Source of the DNA: Streptomyces sp. DI166
Lineage (GTDB): Bacteria > Actinomycetota > Actinomycetes > Streptomycetales > Streptomycetaceae
DNA length: 33,034 nucleotides
Assembly: GCF_900091315.1 (NCBI RefSeq)
Contig: NZ_FLSP01000091.1
Span: 1 to 33,034 of the forward strand
Direction: 5' to 3'
The notes under the pieces were generated by a model. That model did no database searches. It was given only the letters and a program-made list of their open reading frames with translations, and was not told the origin of the DNA. Every line of letters begins with the position of its first letter. Within the stretch, counting starts at the first letter, position 1. Shown here piece by piece: positions 16,401 to 23,553 of this stretch. The position numbers were made by a program, and so were the translations under genes.

Positions 16401-16871
16401 TCAGGCGTCGACGATGACTTCGGTGCTCCATCGGGAGGGCGGCCCGCGCGGCCGGTACGGGTCGGTGTCCCGGCCTTCACCGGTGCCCCCGTCCGCCACG
16501 GCCCCACCCGGGCCGCCGACCGCACGGTGCGGTGCGGTGTCCCCGGAACCCCGGCCCAGGAAGCCGTGGAAGGGGTGGAAGGGGTGGGGGAGGGTGTCGG
16601 CGGGCCCGAGCACGGGGCGCGCCGCAGGCGCGGCGGTCGCGCGGGACTCGGCGGTCGCGCGGGACGCGGCGGTGGCGCGGGACTCGGCGGTGACCGTCGT
16701 CCGTACGACCGCCGCCGGGACGGCCGTGGCCGTGGTACCGGCCGGGGCCGGCGCCCGGGACGCCAGTGCCGACTTGGCCGACGTCGGCAGGAAGACGGTC
16801 AGGACCGCGAGCAGCGCGGAGAGGACGACGGCGGCGGGACGCGAGGAGTGCGCGCGGAGCTGCTGCTGCAC
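16401..16871 (-). CDS. Exported Ala/Pro-rich low-complexity protein, unknown
   Basis: The frame encodes 156 residues from GTG 16871, which has GGGGAGG 8 nt upstream; GTG 16880 is the alternative but sits directly on the G-run. The N-terminus is signal- or anchor-like (SSRPAAVVLSALLAVLTVFLPTSA, about residues 9-33). The middle contains near-repeats ESRATAASRATAESRATA (DNA about 16627-16690). The tail is Pro/Gly-rich with PHPFHPFHGF. Composition makes the coding call less certain, since the opposite strand is also open. It is co-directional with and just upstream of secDF and may be co-transcribed. No family is recognised. Confidence 0.5.
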   Translation of the reverse strand: MQQQLRAHSSRPAAVVLSALLAVLTVFLPTSAKSALASRAPAPAGTTATAVPAAVVRTTVTAESRATAASRATAESRATAAPAARPVLGPADTLPHPFHPFHGFLGRGSGDTAPHRAVGGPGGAVADGGTGEGRDTDPYRPRGPPSRWSTEVIVDA

Positions 16872-16984
16872 GCCTCCCACCTCCCCGGATCAAGTTGCCG
16901 TAAGGACTCGAACGGCCCCCGTCGCCCAAAGGTTCCCGGCGACCGGGGTACGACCGGGGTGTGCCCGGGGCGCGACCGGGGTGG

Positions 16985-18064
16985 TCAGCCCCGGCGCGGG
17001 TAGACGGTCGGACCGGGCAGTTCGAGTTCCGTGCAGTCCCGCCGCTCGGCCTGGTCCGTGGCGAAGGCGTTGAGGAGTCCGCGCACCTCACCCGTGGACA
17101 GGGCCGCTCGCCCGGTCTTCGTCGGGTAGTTGTTGGCGAGGAAGTTCGCGCTCTCCCCGGCGCACCGGGCCTTGGCGCGGCCGAAGTCCTCGCCGAGCAG
17201 CGCCTCGTCGGCGCCGAGGTCGTCCGGGAGCCGCGCGTTGTTCGAGAGCAGCCGCTCAAAGGGCTCGGCGGTCCAGTCGCCGTACCAGCCGGAGAAGTCG
17301 ACGGACTCGCCGGTGCCGGAGTCGATCAGCGAGCAGCTGGTGATCGCGGCGCGGTCGTCGGTGGGCGCGACGACCTGCCAGGCCCTGCCGGACGGGCTGT
17401 CGGGCAGCGCGGCCCGCGACAGCCAGCCGCACATGGTGTTCCCCGCCCGGGACAGGGAGAGCTTCCGGACGGGCTCGACACGGTCCGGCAGCGGCAGCGG
17501 CTTTGCCCCGCAGCCCAGCTCGGCGCCGGCGCCGTTGGCGATGCGTACCGCCGTGCGCAGGGACGCCGTCGACGGACCGTCCTCCACGCCGTGGCTGTAC
17601 ACCTGGGTGACCAGACGGTGCCCGCGGCCGAGCTTCGGACAGTCCTGGACGATCACCGGGCCGAAATTGCCGTAGAAACCGGGGACCGAGGCGGGGAAGG
17701 GGCGGCCGACATCCCTGGGGATGCCGAACTCCATGTCCAGCGGTCCCAGGCGGGCGCCCGTGTCGGTCTGCGCCTCGATCCGCAGGACGAAGTGGCGCCC
17801 GTCGCCCTCGTCCACCCCGCACCTCAGCACCCGGTTCCCGGAGCCGAAGGTGTCCCGGCCCGCCCGCAGCCGTTCGTCCGGCAGCAGGTCGGCGAGTTCA
17901 CCGCCCGACAGATGGCCCCCGCACAGCCGCGCCGCGTACCACCACGGCTGCCACACCGGCTTCGCCGCCCAGCCGCCGCCCGCCAGGACGGCGACCACCA
18001 CCGCCACGATCGCCGATGTCCGCCCGCTCGGCAGCCACCGCCGCCCCCGTATCCCCGTTGCCAT
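16985..18064 (-). CDS. Membrane-anchored extracytoplasmic protein, unknown
   Basis: ATG 18064 is chosen because AGGGGGAGAG lies upstream and the product opens with a positively charged stretch (MATGIRGRRWLPSGR) and then one membrane helix (SAIVAVVVAVLAGGGWAA, about residues 16-33). The remaining 325 residues would be outside. Cysteines recur at regular intervals (LCGGHL, LRCGVDEG, VQDCPKLG, LGCGAKP, TMCGWLS, TSCSLID, ARCAGES, RDCTELE), suggesting several disulfides and two similar halves. No enzymatic motif is recognised. Streptomycetes have many such anchored proteins of unknown role. It is divergent from the second phosphatase gene. Confidence 0.85.
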   Translation of the reverse strand: MATGIRGRRWLPSGRTSAIVAVVVAVLAGGGWAAKPVWQPWWYAARLCGGHLSGGELADLLPDERLRAGRDTFGSGNRVLRCGVDEGDGRHFVLRIEAQTDTGARLGPLDMEFGIPRDVGRPFPASVPGFYGNFGPVIVQDCPKLGRGHRLVTQVYSHGVEDGPSTASLRTAVRIANGAGAELGCGAKPLPLPDRVEPVRKLSLSRAGNTMCGWLSRAALPDSPSGRAWQVVAPTDDRAAITSCSLIDSGTGESVDFSGWYGDWTAEPFERLLSNNARLPDDLGADEALLGEDFGRAKARCAGESANFLANNYPTKTGRAALSTGEVRGLLNAFATDQAERRDCTELELPGPTVYPRRG

Positions 18065-18220
18065 GACCTGCGGTCTCTCCCCCTGCCCAGGGTCGTGCGT
18101 GAACGGGGCGCAGCCTACGGGACCCGAGGGGTACGGTGAGGAAGTCACCAGGGCGGACATGCCCCACGCCCGGGTGGTGGTGCGTACTCTGCGCGAGTGG
18201 GCAGCGCCCCATGGGGAACC

Positions 18221-18240
18221 CGGGTCACAGGTGTGACCCG
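18221..18240. promoter_or_regulatory. Perfect 20-bp palindrome upstream of the phosphatase gene
   Basis: CGGGTCACA (18221-18229) and TGTGACCCG (18232-18240) are perfect inverted arms around a central GG. The site ends 32 bp before the preferred start at 18273 and lies in the 208-bp gap between divergent genes. Nine perfect base pairs with a 2-bp centre point to a dimeric regulator rather than a terminator. The regulator is unknown. Confidence 0.5.
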
Positions 18241-18272
18241 AAATGATGTTCCGGCGACGAGAGGCGGCGACC

Positions 18273-19955
18273 ATGCGCCCGGACAGTGCGCGGGAGGCAC
18301 TCGCCCGGGCTCTCGACAGCCTTGGGACGGGCGCCTGCCTGGTGGACGAGCAGGGCCTGATCACCGCCGTGAACGCGCGCGGCGAGCAGTACCTGCGCCG
18401 TCCCGCCGCCCATCTGGTCGGCCAGGACGCCCACGACCTGCTGCACCGCACCGCGCGCGGGGAACCCGTGCCGCGCGAGCGGTGCCGGATGCGGCAGAGC
18501 GTCCTCGGCGGGGGACCGCAGCAGGGCGACGAGGAGTGGTTCGAGCGCGGGGACGGCGTACTCGTGCCGGTGCGCTGGCTGGCCACACCCTGCGAGACCA
18601 TCGGCGGCGAACAGGCCACACTCGTCCTCTTCCACCCCGCGGAGAGCCCCGAGCGCCCCGCCCAGCGGCCACCGGCGTCCGGCTGGCTCTCCGAGTTCGA
18701 ACGGCTCGCGCTGCTCGCCGAGACGACCACCGTGCTCACCTCCACGCTGGACATCCACGAGGCACTGCGCCGCCTGATCAGCCTGGTCGTGCCCCGGATC
18801 GCCGACTGGTCCGTCATCGACCTCATCGACGAGCGCGGGGATGTCGAGCGCTTCGCCGTCGCTCACCACGAGAACGGCACCCTGGTCTTCCGCGACGACC
18901 TCCAGGGCCCCATGCCGCCGGTGCCGGCGGAGTCCCCGATGCCCCTGTCCCGCGCCCTGCGCGGCGTCGCGTCCTCCCTCGCCGGGCCCGAGACCTACCA
19001 GGGCCCGCCCGACTCCGACATCGCGGTGGAGCAGCGGCGCCTGTTCAAGGCGACCGGCATGCACTCGGCGGTCGTGGTCCCGCTGCGCAGCCTGCACGAT
19101 GTGCTGGGCGCCCTCACCCTGGGCCGCGCCGACCAGCCGGAGCGGTTCACCGCCAAGGAGACCGCCCTGCTGGAGGACATCGCCCGGCGCGCCAGCCTCG
19201 CCCTGGAGAACGCCCGCCTCTACCAGCGCCAGCGCCAGGTCGCCGAGACCATGCAGCGCCATCTGCTGCCGAAGCTGCCGCGCTCCCCGGGCCTCGCCAT
19301 GACCGCCCGCTACCTGCCCGCGCCGGACGCCTCCCACGTCGGCGGCGACTGGTACGACGCCTTCACACTGCCGGACGGCGCCACCGCCCTCGCCGTCGGC
19401 GATGTCGTCGGCCACGACCTGGAGGCGGCGGCCGGGATGGCCCAGCTGCGCAACATGCTGCGGGCCTACGCCGTGTCCCAGCAGGAACCCCCGAGCAAGA
19501 TCGTGGAGTGGCTGGACCAGGCGACCCAGCACATCGCCGAGGTCTCCATGGCCACGTCGATCTTCGCCCGCGTGCACCGGAGAACCGACGGCCGCACCGA
19601 ACTGTCCTGGACCAACGCGGGCCACCCCCCGCCCCTCCTGGTCACCGGCGACGGCGAGGCCGACTACCTGACCGACGGCCACGGAATACTGCTGGGCGTC
19701 ACCCCCGACCGCCCCCGCCCCGACGCCACGGCGGAACTGCCCCCCGGCTCCACCCTCGTCCTCTACACCGACGGCCTGATCGAGTCCCCGACCCGCTCCC
19801 TGGACGAGGGCCTCGCCGCCCTGCGCCACCACGCGGCGGCACTGGCCCACCGCCCACTGGAGGCCTTCGCGGACGAACTGCTGGCGCGGGCACGTCCGAA
19901 GGACAACGACGACGATGTCGCGCTGCTGGTGGTCCGACACGGCCCGGAGGCATGA
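18273..19955 (+). CDS. PAS-GAF-SpoIIE serine phosphatase (PP2C-like)
   Basis: ATG 18273 is preferred because GAGAGG lies 8 nt upstream; ATG 18243 and 18246 are in frame but poorly preceded and would sit on the edge of the palindrome. The 560-residue product has a PAS domain about 5-110 (LDSLGTGACLVDEQGLITAVN), a GAF domain about 135-305 (TTTVLTSTLDIHEALRRL, GMHSAVVVPLRSLHDVLG) and a SpoIIE phosphatase domain about 320-555. HVGGDWYDA (about 355), VGDVVGHDLEAA and LYTDGLIES keep the metal-binding aspartates. It should dephosphorylate a phosphoserine anti-anti-sigma factor. With the gene at 7908-10076 it makes two such phosphatases in this window, each with different sensors. Confidence 0.92.
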   Translation: MRPDSAREALARALDSLGTGACLVDEQGLITAVNARGEQYLRRPAAHLVGQDAHDLLHRTARGEPVPRERCRMRQSVLGGGPQQGDEEWFERGDGVLVPVRWLATPCETIGGEQATLVLFHPAESPERPAQRPPASGWLSEFERLALLAETTTVLTSTLDIHEALRRLISLVVPRIADWSVIDLIDERGDVERFAVAHHENGTLVFRDDLQGPMPPVPAESPMPLSRALRGVASSLAGPETYQGPPDSDIAVEQRRLFKATGMHSAVVVPLRSLHDVLGALTLGRADQPERFTAKETALLEDIARRASLALENARLYQRQRQVAETMQRHLLPKLPRSPGLAMTARYLPAPDASHVGGDWYDAFTLPDGATALAVGDVVGHDLEAAAGMAQLRNMLRAYAVSQQEPPSKIVEWLDQATQHIAEVSMATSIFARVHRRTDGRTELSWTNAGHPPPLLVTGDGEADYLTDGHGILLGVTPDRPRPDATAELPPGSTLVLYTDGLIESPTRSLDEGLAALRHHAAALAHRPLEAFADELLARARPKDNDDDVALLVVRHGPEA

Positions 19956-20168
19956 CAACTCCTCAGATCTCCTCGTAGAGCCTCCGGGCACGGCAGGACC
20001 CAACCAGCCGCACCCTTCCTGAACTGTTCGCGCACCCCAGGGTCCGGCGCGCCCCGGAGTACGGTGGAGGGACCGAGGGTCTCGCGCGCGGCGGCCGTGT
20101 CGCCGTGCCGTCCCCGGTGAGCGTCGATGCCGGGGCGGCCGCGGCCTTCCCGGAGCAGGGACCGCGCC

Positions 20169-20765
20169 ATGGCCGCGCACGTACTGGATCAGCCGAGCAG
20201 GGAACGGGGCGCGTCACCCCGGGCGGGGGCGGTGCTGCGGCCACTGACCCGGCGCCAGATCGCCGACCGCCTGGAAGAGCTGGGCGAGGTGTACACGCAC
20301 TGCTCGGCCGGCGGCGACGAGGCCCGCGGCTGCTTCCAGCGCCGCCTGCTGACCGCCGTACGACACCCCGGCTTCGCCCTGCTGCTCGCCCAGAACACCG
20401 ACCCCGTAGGACTGGCCTACGGCTTCCCCGTACGGGCCGAGGGTTGCGCGGGAGACGGAATCGGCGCGTACCTGCCGGCGGGCCTGTACCAACTCGCCGC
20501 GAAGGGGCGGCTCTTCGCCATCCCCGAGACGGTCGTCCCGCCCGAGGCGTACCGGCAGTACCAGGGCCGCGACTGGAACCTCGCCCGACGCCTGCAGAAG
20601 AGGCTGCTGGACGACCATGACGCGGCCCTCGGCGTCACACTCGTGCGCCGGGACGACACCGGCACGCTCGACGCGCTGCGCTCCTGGGGCTGGCGGTGCG
20701 TACCGCCGTCCGGGACCGCGGGGCAGCCGCCCGCCCTGTGCCGGGCCCTGGTCCTGAGCCCGTGA
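20169..20765 (+). CDS. Hypothetical protein, possible GNAT-fold acetyltransferase
   Basis: ATG 20169 has AGGGA 7 nt upstream. The 198-residue cytoplasmic product has an N-terminal helix (RRQIADRLEELGEVYTHCS), then a strand pair GFALLLAQNTDPVGLAYGFPV that resembles the central beta strands of GNAT enzymes. The end, TLDALRSWGWRCVPPSG followed by a final strand CRALVLSP, also fits the GNAT C-terminus. The usual acetyl-CoA loop (Q/RxxGxG/A) is not obvious, so activity is doubtful. It follows the phosphatase gene by 213 bp and precedes the DUF5994 gene by 114 bp on the same strand. Confidence 0.72.
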   Translation: MAAHVLDQPSRERGASPRAGAVLRPLTRRQIADRLEELGEVYTHCSAGGDEARGCFQRRLLTAVRHPGFALLLAQNTDPVGLAYGFPVRAEGCAGDGIGAYLPAGLYQLAAKGRLFAIPETVVPPEAYRQYQGRDWNLARRLQKRLLDDHDAALGVTLVRRDDTGTLDALRSWGWRCVPPSGTAGQPPALCRALVLSP

Positions 20766-20879
20766 ACTCCGCACCGGTGGGTGGACGCGGCGGCGACGGA
20801 GCCTTTCCCGGCGTGCGGGGTTACGGTGAGAGGACACCCGGGCACGGCCGCGGGCCGGGTCCCAGACAGGAGCGCCCTG

Positions 20880-21287
20880 ATGGCCCCCGCCGTTGAGCCC
20901 GTTGAGCCCCCGTCCGCCCTCCCCATGGCCCGTCTGCGGCTGGCCCCGCGAAACGCGGTGTCCCTGCGCGTCGACGGCGCGTGGTGGCCCCGCTCCCACC
21001 ACCTGCTCGCCGAACTCCCGTCCCTGATCAGCGCCTTGCCCCCGGAGTGGGGAAAGATCGTCACGGTCACGGTGAACACCCAGATGTGGGCCGAGGCGCC
21101 GGGCCGGATCCTGGTCGGCCACCACGTCGTCCGCCTGCGCGGGGAGTCGGCCTGGCGCCGTCGCCACACGGTGGGCCTGTTCGAACTGGACCACGCCCGA
21201 AGGGACTTGCTGGTCGTACCCCCCGAACTGGCCCAGGCGGACGCCGAGTACCTAATGGCGGCAGTGGCAAGGTACAACCACCCCTAG
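20880..21287 (+). CDS. DUF5994 family protein
   Basis: ATG 20880 follows ACAGGAG at 8 nt. The 135-residue product carries the phrase RLRLAPRNAVSLRVDGAWWPRSHHLLAELP, which I recognise as the start of DUF5994, and a later DLLVVPPELAQADAEYLM. No membrane segment or catalytic motif is visible. The family is common in streptomycetes and has no known role. Its stop codon shares the palindromic tetranucleotide CTAG with the stop of the convergent gene. Confidence 0.8.
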   Translation: MAPAVEPVEPPSALPMARLRLAPRNAVSLRVDGAWWPRSHHLLAELPSLISALPPEWGKIVTVTVNTQMWAEAPGRILVGHHVVRLRGESAWRRRHTVGLFELDHARRDLLVVPPELAQADAEYLMAAVARYNHP

Positions 21288-21634
21288 AGCCCCAACAGCC
21301 GTTGGGTGATCTCCCGGTACCGCCGCACCGCGAGATGGAGTTCGGCGGCGTCCGTCTCCGGGTCCTGACCCTCCCAGCCGGCGCGCAGGATCCGGCGCTG
21401 TTCGGCGAGGGCCGCCATGAGCTGGTCGGTCGCCTCGTCGAAGGCGGCCTCGCACTCCTCCAACGAGTCGAGCGGGGTGTCGGGGAAGGTGTTGAGCGCC
21501 CGCCCGAGCCGACGCAGGATCTTCTCCCGCTCGTCCGCCGGAAACACCGGCTCCGGCCCCGGCGTACGGCGCCCGGAGACGCCGCCCCGGGGCTGGTCGC
21601 CGGGCTGCTGGGCACGTGCCTGGTCGTACATCAT
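21284..21634 (-). CDS. Small helical hypothetical protein
   Basis: ATG 21634 follows GGAAAG at 9 nt. The 116-residue product has a Gln/Pro/Gly-rich start (QQPGDQPRGGVSGRR) and then two long amphipathic helices (ADEREKILRRLGRALNTFPDT, then SLEECEAAFDEATDQLMAAL through YREITQRLLGL). It resembles no family I can name; coiled-coil association is possible. It converges tail to tail with the DUF5994 gene and overlaps it by 4 nt. Confidence 0.75.
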   Translation of the reverse strand: MMYDQARAQQPGDQPRGGVSGRRTPGPEPVFPADEREKILRRLGRALNTFPDTPLDSLEECEAAFDEATDQLMAALAEQRRILRAGWEGQDPETDAAELHLAVRRYREITQRLLGL

Positions 21635-21737
21635 CAAGTGCCGCTTTCCAGTGCGTAGTGCCGGATGTCCGCAGCGGCGTGGCCGTGAGCCGGGAGCGGG
21701 GAGCCCACGGATCCTCCCCGACCGGCCAACCGCACAG

Positions 21738-21947
21738 CTAGGCAGCCTTGGGCCGCCGCGTCGTACGCGAACCCGAGGCGGGCAACTGCGCTTCCTCGGA
21801 CCAGACGACGTCGTCCTCCTCCCCGAAGTCCGGAGCCTGGAAGGGGTCCGTCGTGGGAGGCGGTGACACCGCGGTGGAACGTCGGGGCTGCCCCTCCGGA
21901 GAGGAGAACAGCGAAGTCGATTCGATGAGAGGTCTGCCTTTCGTCAC
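21738..21947 (-). CDS. Small acidic hypothetical protein
   Basis: GTG 21947 opens a 69-residue, mostly disordered product: STSLFSSPEGQPRRSTAVSPPP, an acidic patch DFGEEDDVVWSEE, then a basic tail SGSRTTRRPKAA. The ribosome site is weak. Codon usage is in keeping with neighbours. No family is recognised. It sits between two other short minus-strand genes and could be part of the same transcript. Confidence 0.5.
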   Translation of the reverse strand: MTKGRPLIESTSLFSSPEGQPRRSTAVSPPPTTDPFQAPDFGEEDDVVWSEEAQLPASGSRTTRRPKAA

Positions 21948-22001
21948 AGGCCCCGGACGGGGCCCGGCGTGCCGTAACCGGGCACAGCGGTACTGGCGGT
22001 C

Positions 22002-22223
22002 CTACAGCTTGGTCATCTTGGCGTACGGGCTCAAGATCCGCATCTGCGTCGAGCCGAAATCCACGAGCGCCGCGATCCCGTCCTCGACGCCGACCACCCG
22101 GCCGAGGCCGTACACGTCGTGCGTGACCTGGTCGCCCGTGGCGAAGTGCTTGGGCGCCGGTACGACCGGGGCCTTGAAGGGGCTGGTGGGCAGATGACGC
22201 TTCGGCGCCGCAGGCTTTGTCAT
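22002..22223 (-). CDS. CarD/UvrD-C-like small beta-barrel protein
   Basis: ATG 22223 starts a 73-residue protein. A proline/lysine-rich tail (MTKPAAPKRHLPTSPFKAP) leads to a compact domain, FATGDQVTHDVYGLGRVVGVEDG then ALVDFGSTQMRILSPYAKM. This matches the short SH3/Tudor-like fold shared by CarD-type RNA polymerase-binding modules and the C-terminus of UvrD/PcrA helicases (GDxVxHxxxGxGxV). It probably binds RNA polymerase or nucleic acid-associated proteins, but a stand-alone function is not established. No clear Shine-Dalgarno sequence precedes it, so leaderless translation is possible. Confidence 0.8.
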   Translation of the reverse strand: MTKPAAPKRHLPTSPFKAPVVPAPKHFATGDQVTHDVYGLGRVVGVEDGIAALVDFGSTQMRILSPYAKMTKL

Positions 22224-22345
22224 GACTCAGTATGAGCCTACGCGCATCCCACAAGCTATGGCCGAAGGCACAGACCTGAGGAAGAACAGCCACGCCACCG
22301 CACTGACCTGGTGCTTTAGCCCCCCAAAGAGACGAAACTCGACCG

Positions 22346-22672
22346 CTACGCGCCGGGAGGCCGATACTGGATCTGTCCGGCTTTGCGCAGGGCGTCCATG
22401 GTTTCGTCGACGGTCAGGAGAACGGTCGTCTCGAACGAGCTGAGCGCCCCGCCTCCACTGATCGCCAGGGCGACGGCGGCCATGGAGACGTTGTCGGGGG
22501 CCTCCCACAGGTTGTACCCGTCACGCGTGCCGAACGCGTACCAGAACCCGTGGAGCTTGCCTCCGACGGACTCGATGTACGACTGAGCGGCCTTGGCCCG
22601 GTCCTCGGGGTGGCTGATGAGCCTCTGCCAGGTCTCCGGCGTATAGCTGAACCTCGATAGATAGAGCGGCAT
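22346..22672 (-). CDS. GYD domain protein
   Basis: ATG 22672 is chosen with AAAGGTG just upstream; the family begins MPLYLSRFSYT as here. The 108-residue product has the ferredoxin-like alpha/beta pattern of the GYD family and its namesake motif in GTRDGYNLWEAPD (about residues 50-62). The C-terminal half (VALAISGGGALSSFETTVLLTVDE) completes the dimer-forming fold. Members are small cytoplasmic proteins of unknown reaction. It lies 155 bp downstream of the carboxymuconolactone-decarboxylase-like gene on the same strand. Confidence 0.85.
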   Translation of the reverse strand: MPLYLSRFSYTPETWQRLISHPEDRAKAAQSYIESVGGKLHGFWYAFGTRDGYNLWEAPDNVSMAAVALAISGGGALSSFETTVLLTVDETMDALRKAGQIQYRPPGA

Positions 22673-22827
22673 CACGTCACCTTTCGTCCCAGCAGGGATG
22701 CCCCCGCGGGACGGGTTACGCACCCGTATCCCCCGAACAGCGGCAAACGCCGGGGTGGGCCGGCTCGACAGCGGTCAGCCCCAGGCACACCCCCAGGGCG
22801 ACGCGCATGCGGTGGCGTTTCTCCTCG

Positions 22828-23184
22828 CTAGGAGCCGGTACGGCTGTCGGCCTCGGCGCGGGCGATGGCTTCGGCCTCGCTGTCGGCCAGGGCGAGCGCG
22901 ACGCCGAACGCCTGGGCGATGTGACCGGCGGCCGACATGACGCGTGCTGTCCCGACGACAGGGGCGATGGCGACGAGCAGGTCCTGGAGTTGCTCGACCG
23001 TGAACTCGGCTTTGATCGCGGGGTTGATGTGGGCCAGGTAGGAGATCGCTGGTGCGTCCATGGCCACGAGGGCGGCAAGGCGGGAGAGGATGAGCGTCCG
23101 CTCGTCCATGTGGCAGTGCTCGATGGAGTCGATCGTCATGGCGGCGATCGTGTCGAGTACCGGAGTACCAGGTGCAGTGGACAT
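22828..23184 (-). CDS. Carboxymuconolactone decarboxylase/AhpD-like small protein
   Basis: ATG 23184 follows AAGGAGG at about 10 nt, a strong site. The 118-residue all-helical product (ERTLILSRLAALVAMDAPAISYLAHI, then FTVEQLQDLLVAIAPVVGTARVMSAAGHI) matches the CMD/AhpD fold. The CxxC redox pair of AhpD is absent: only one cysteine occurs (EHCHMDE), so peroxidase activity is unlikely. It is divergent from the P-type ATPase gene across a 369-bp gap and co-directional with the GYD gene. Function unknown; the fold call is fairly firm. Confidence 0.8.
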   Translation of the reverse strand: MSTAPGTPVLDTIAAMTIDSIEHCHMDERTLILSRLAALVAMDAPAISYLAHINPAIKAEFTVEQLQDLLVAIAPVVGTARVMSAAGHIAQAFGVALALADSEAEAIARAEADSRTGS

Positions 23185-23553
23185 GGTTGGCCCGCCTCCT
23201 TGCGATGTAGGGAAATGTCACCCGCGCTCAAGCGGGAATGCGGGAATCCCCCCTGGACAGCCGGAGATTGGCAACAAGCGTAGACACGCTCGGCTGGTGG
23301 CGCGCGTCGAGCCGGACTGCTGCGGCCGAATCACTCGCTGAGGGTGAGCCCACACCGGTCGATCGGGAGGAGCATGTCGAAGTGCCGCCGCCACAGGCCG
23401 GGGCAGGCCAGATACGACGGCCGGACCGGCCGGAGACGCGGGAAGACGAAGACGGGGCGGACCGGCAGAAAGACGAGTACCGGCAGCGAGAGGTACCGGC
23501 AGCGCGAAGTACCGGCAGCGAGAGCCGAGCAGGCCCGATCGGAGGCACTGTCC
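23185..23553. promoter_or_regulatory. Long divergent promoter region of the ATPase and CMD-like genes
   Basis: This 369-bp gap has no convincing gene. It holds a CCCGC/GCGGG hairpin near 23221-23236, purine-rich runs (GAAGACGAAGACGG around 23440-23455), and the 16-bp iterons described separately, which end about 28 bp before the ATPase start. In-frame extensions of the ATPase upstream to 23344 are open but repetitive and lack the family's N-terminus. Confidence 0.45.
23478..23525. repeat. Three 16-bp direct repeats (iterons) before the ATPase gene
   Basis: TACCGGCAGCGAGAGG (23478), TACCGGCAGCGCGAAG (23494) and TACCGGCAGCGAGAGC (23510) follow one another with an exact 16-bp period. A poorer copy starts about 23460 (ACCGGCAGAAAGACGAG). 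The period is not a multiple of three, and the block sits immediately upstream of the ribosome site, so a regulatory role is more likely than a coding one. Confidence 0.75.

Noticed and set aside
23478..23525. A CRISPR array
   Set aside because: The 16-bp units are directly adjacent with no spacers and no cas genes are present.
23344..23553. An N-terminal extension of the ATPase from 23344
   Set aside because: It would translate the 16-bp iterons into RYRQREVPAAR-type repeats unlike any ATPase N-terminus, and ATG 23554 has a clear GGAGG site.
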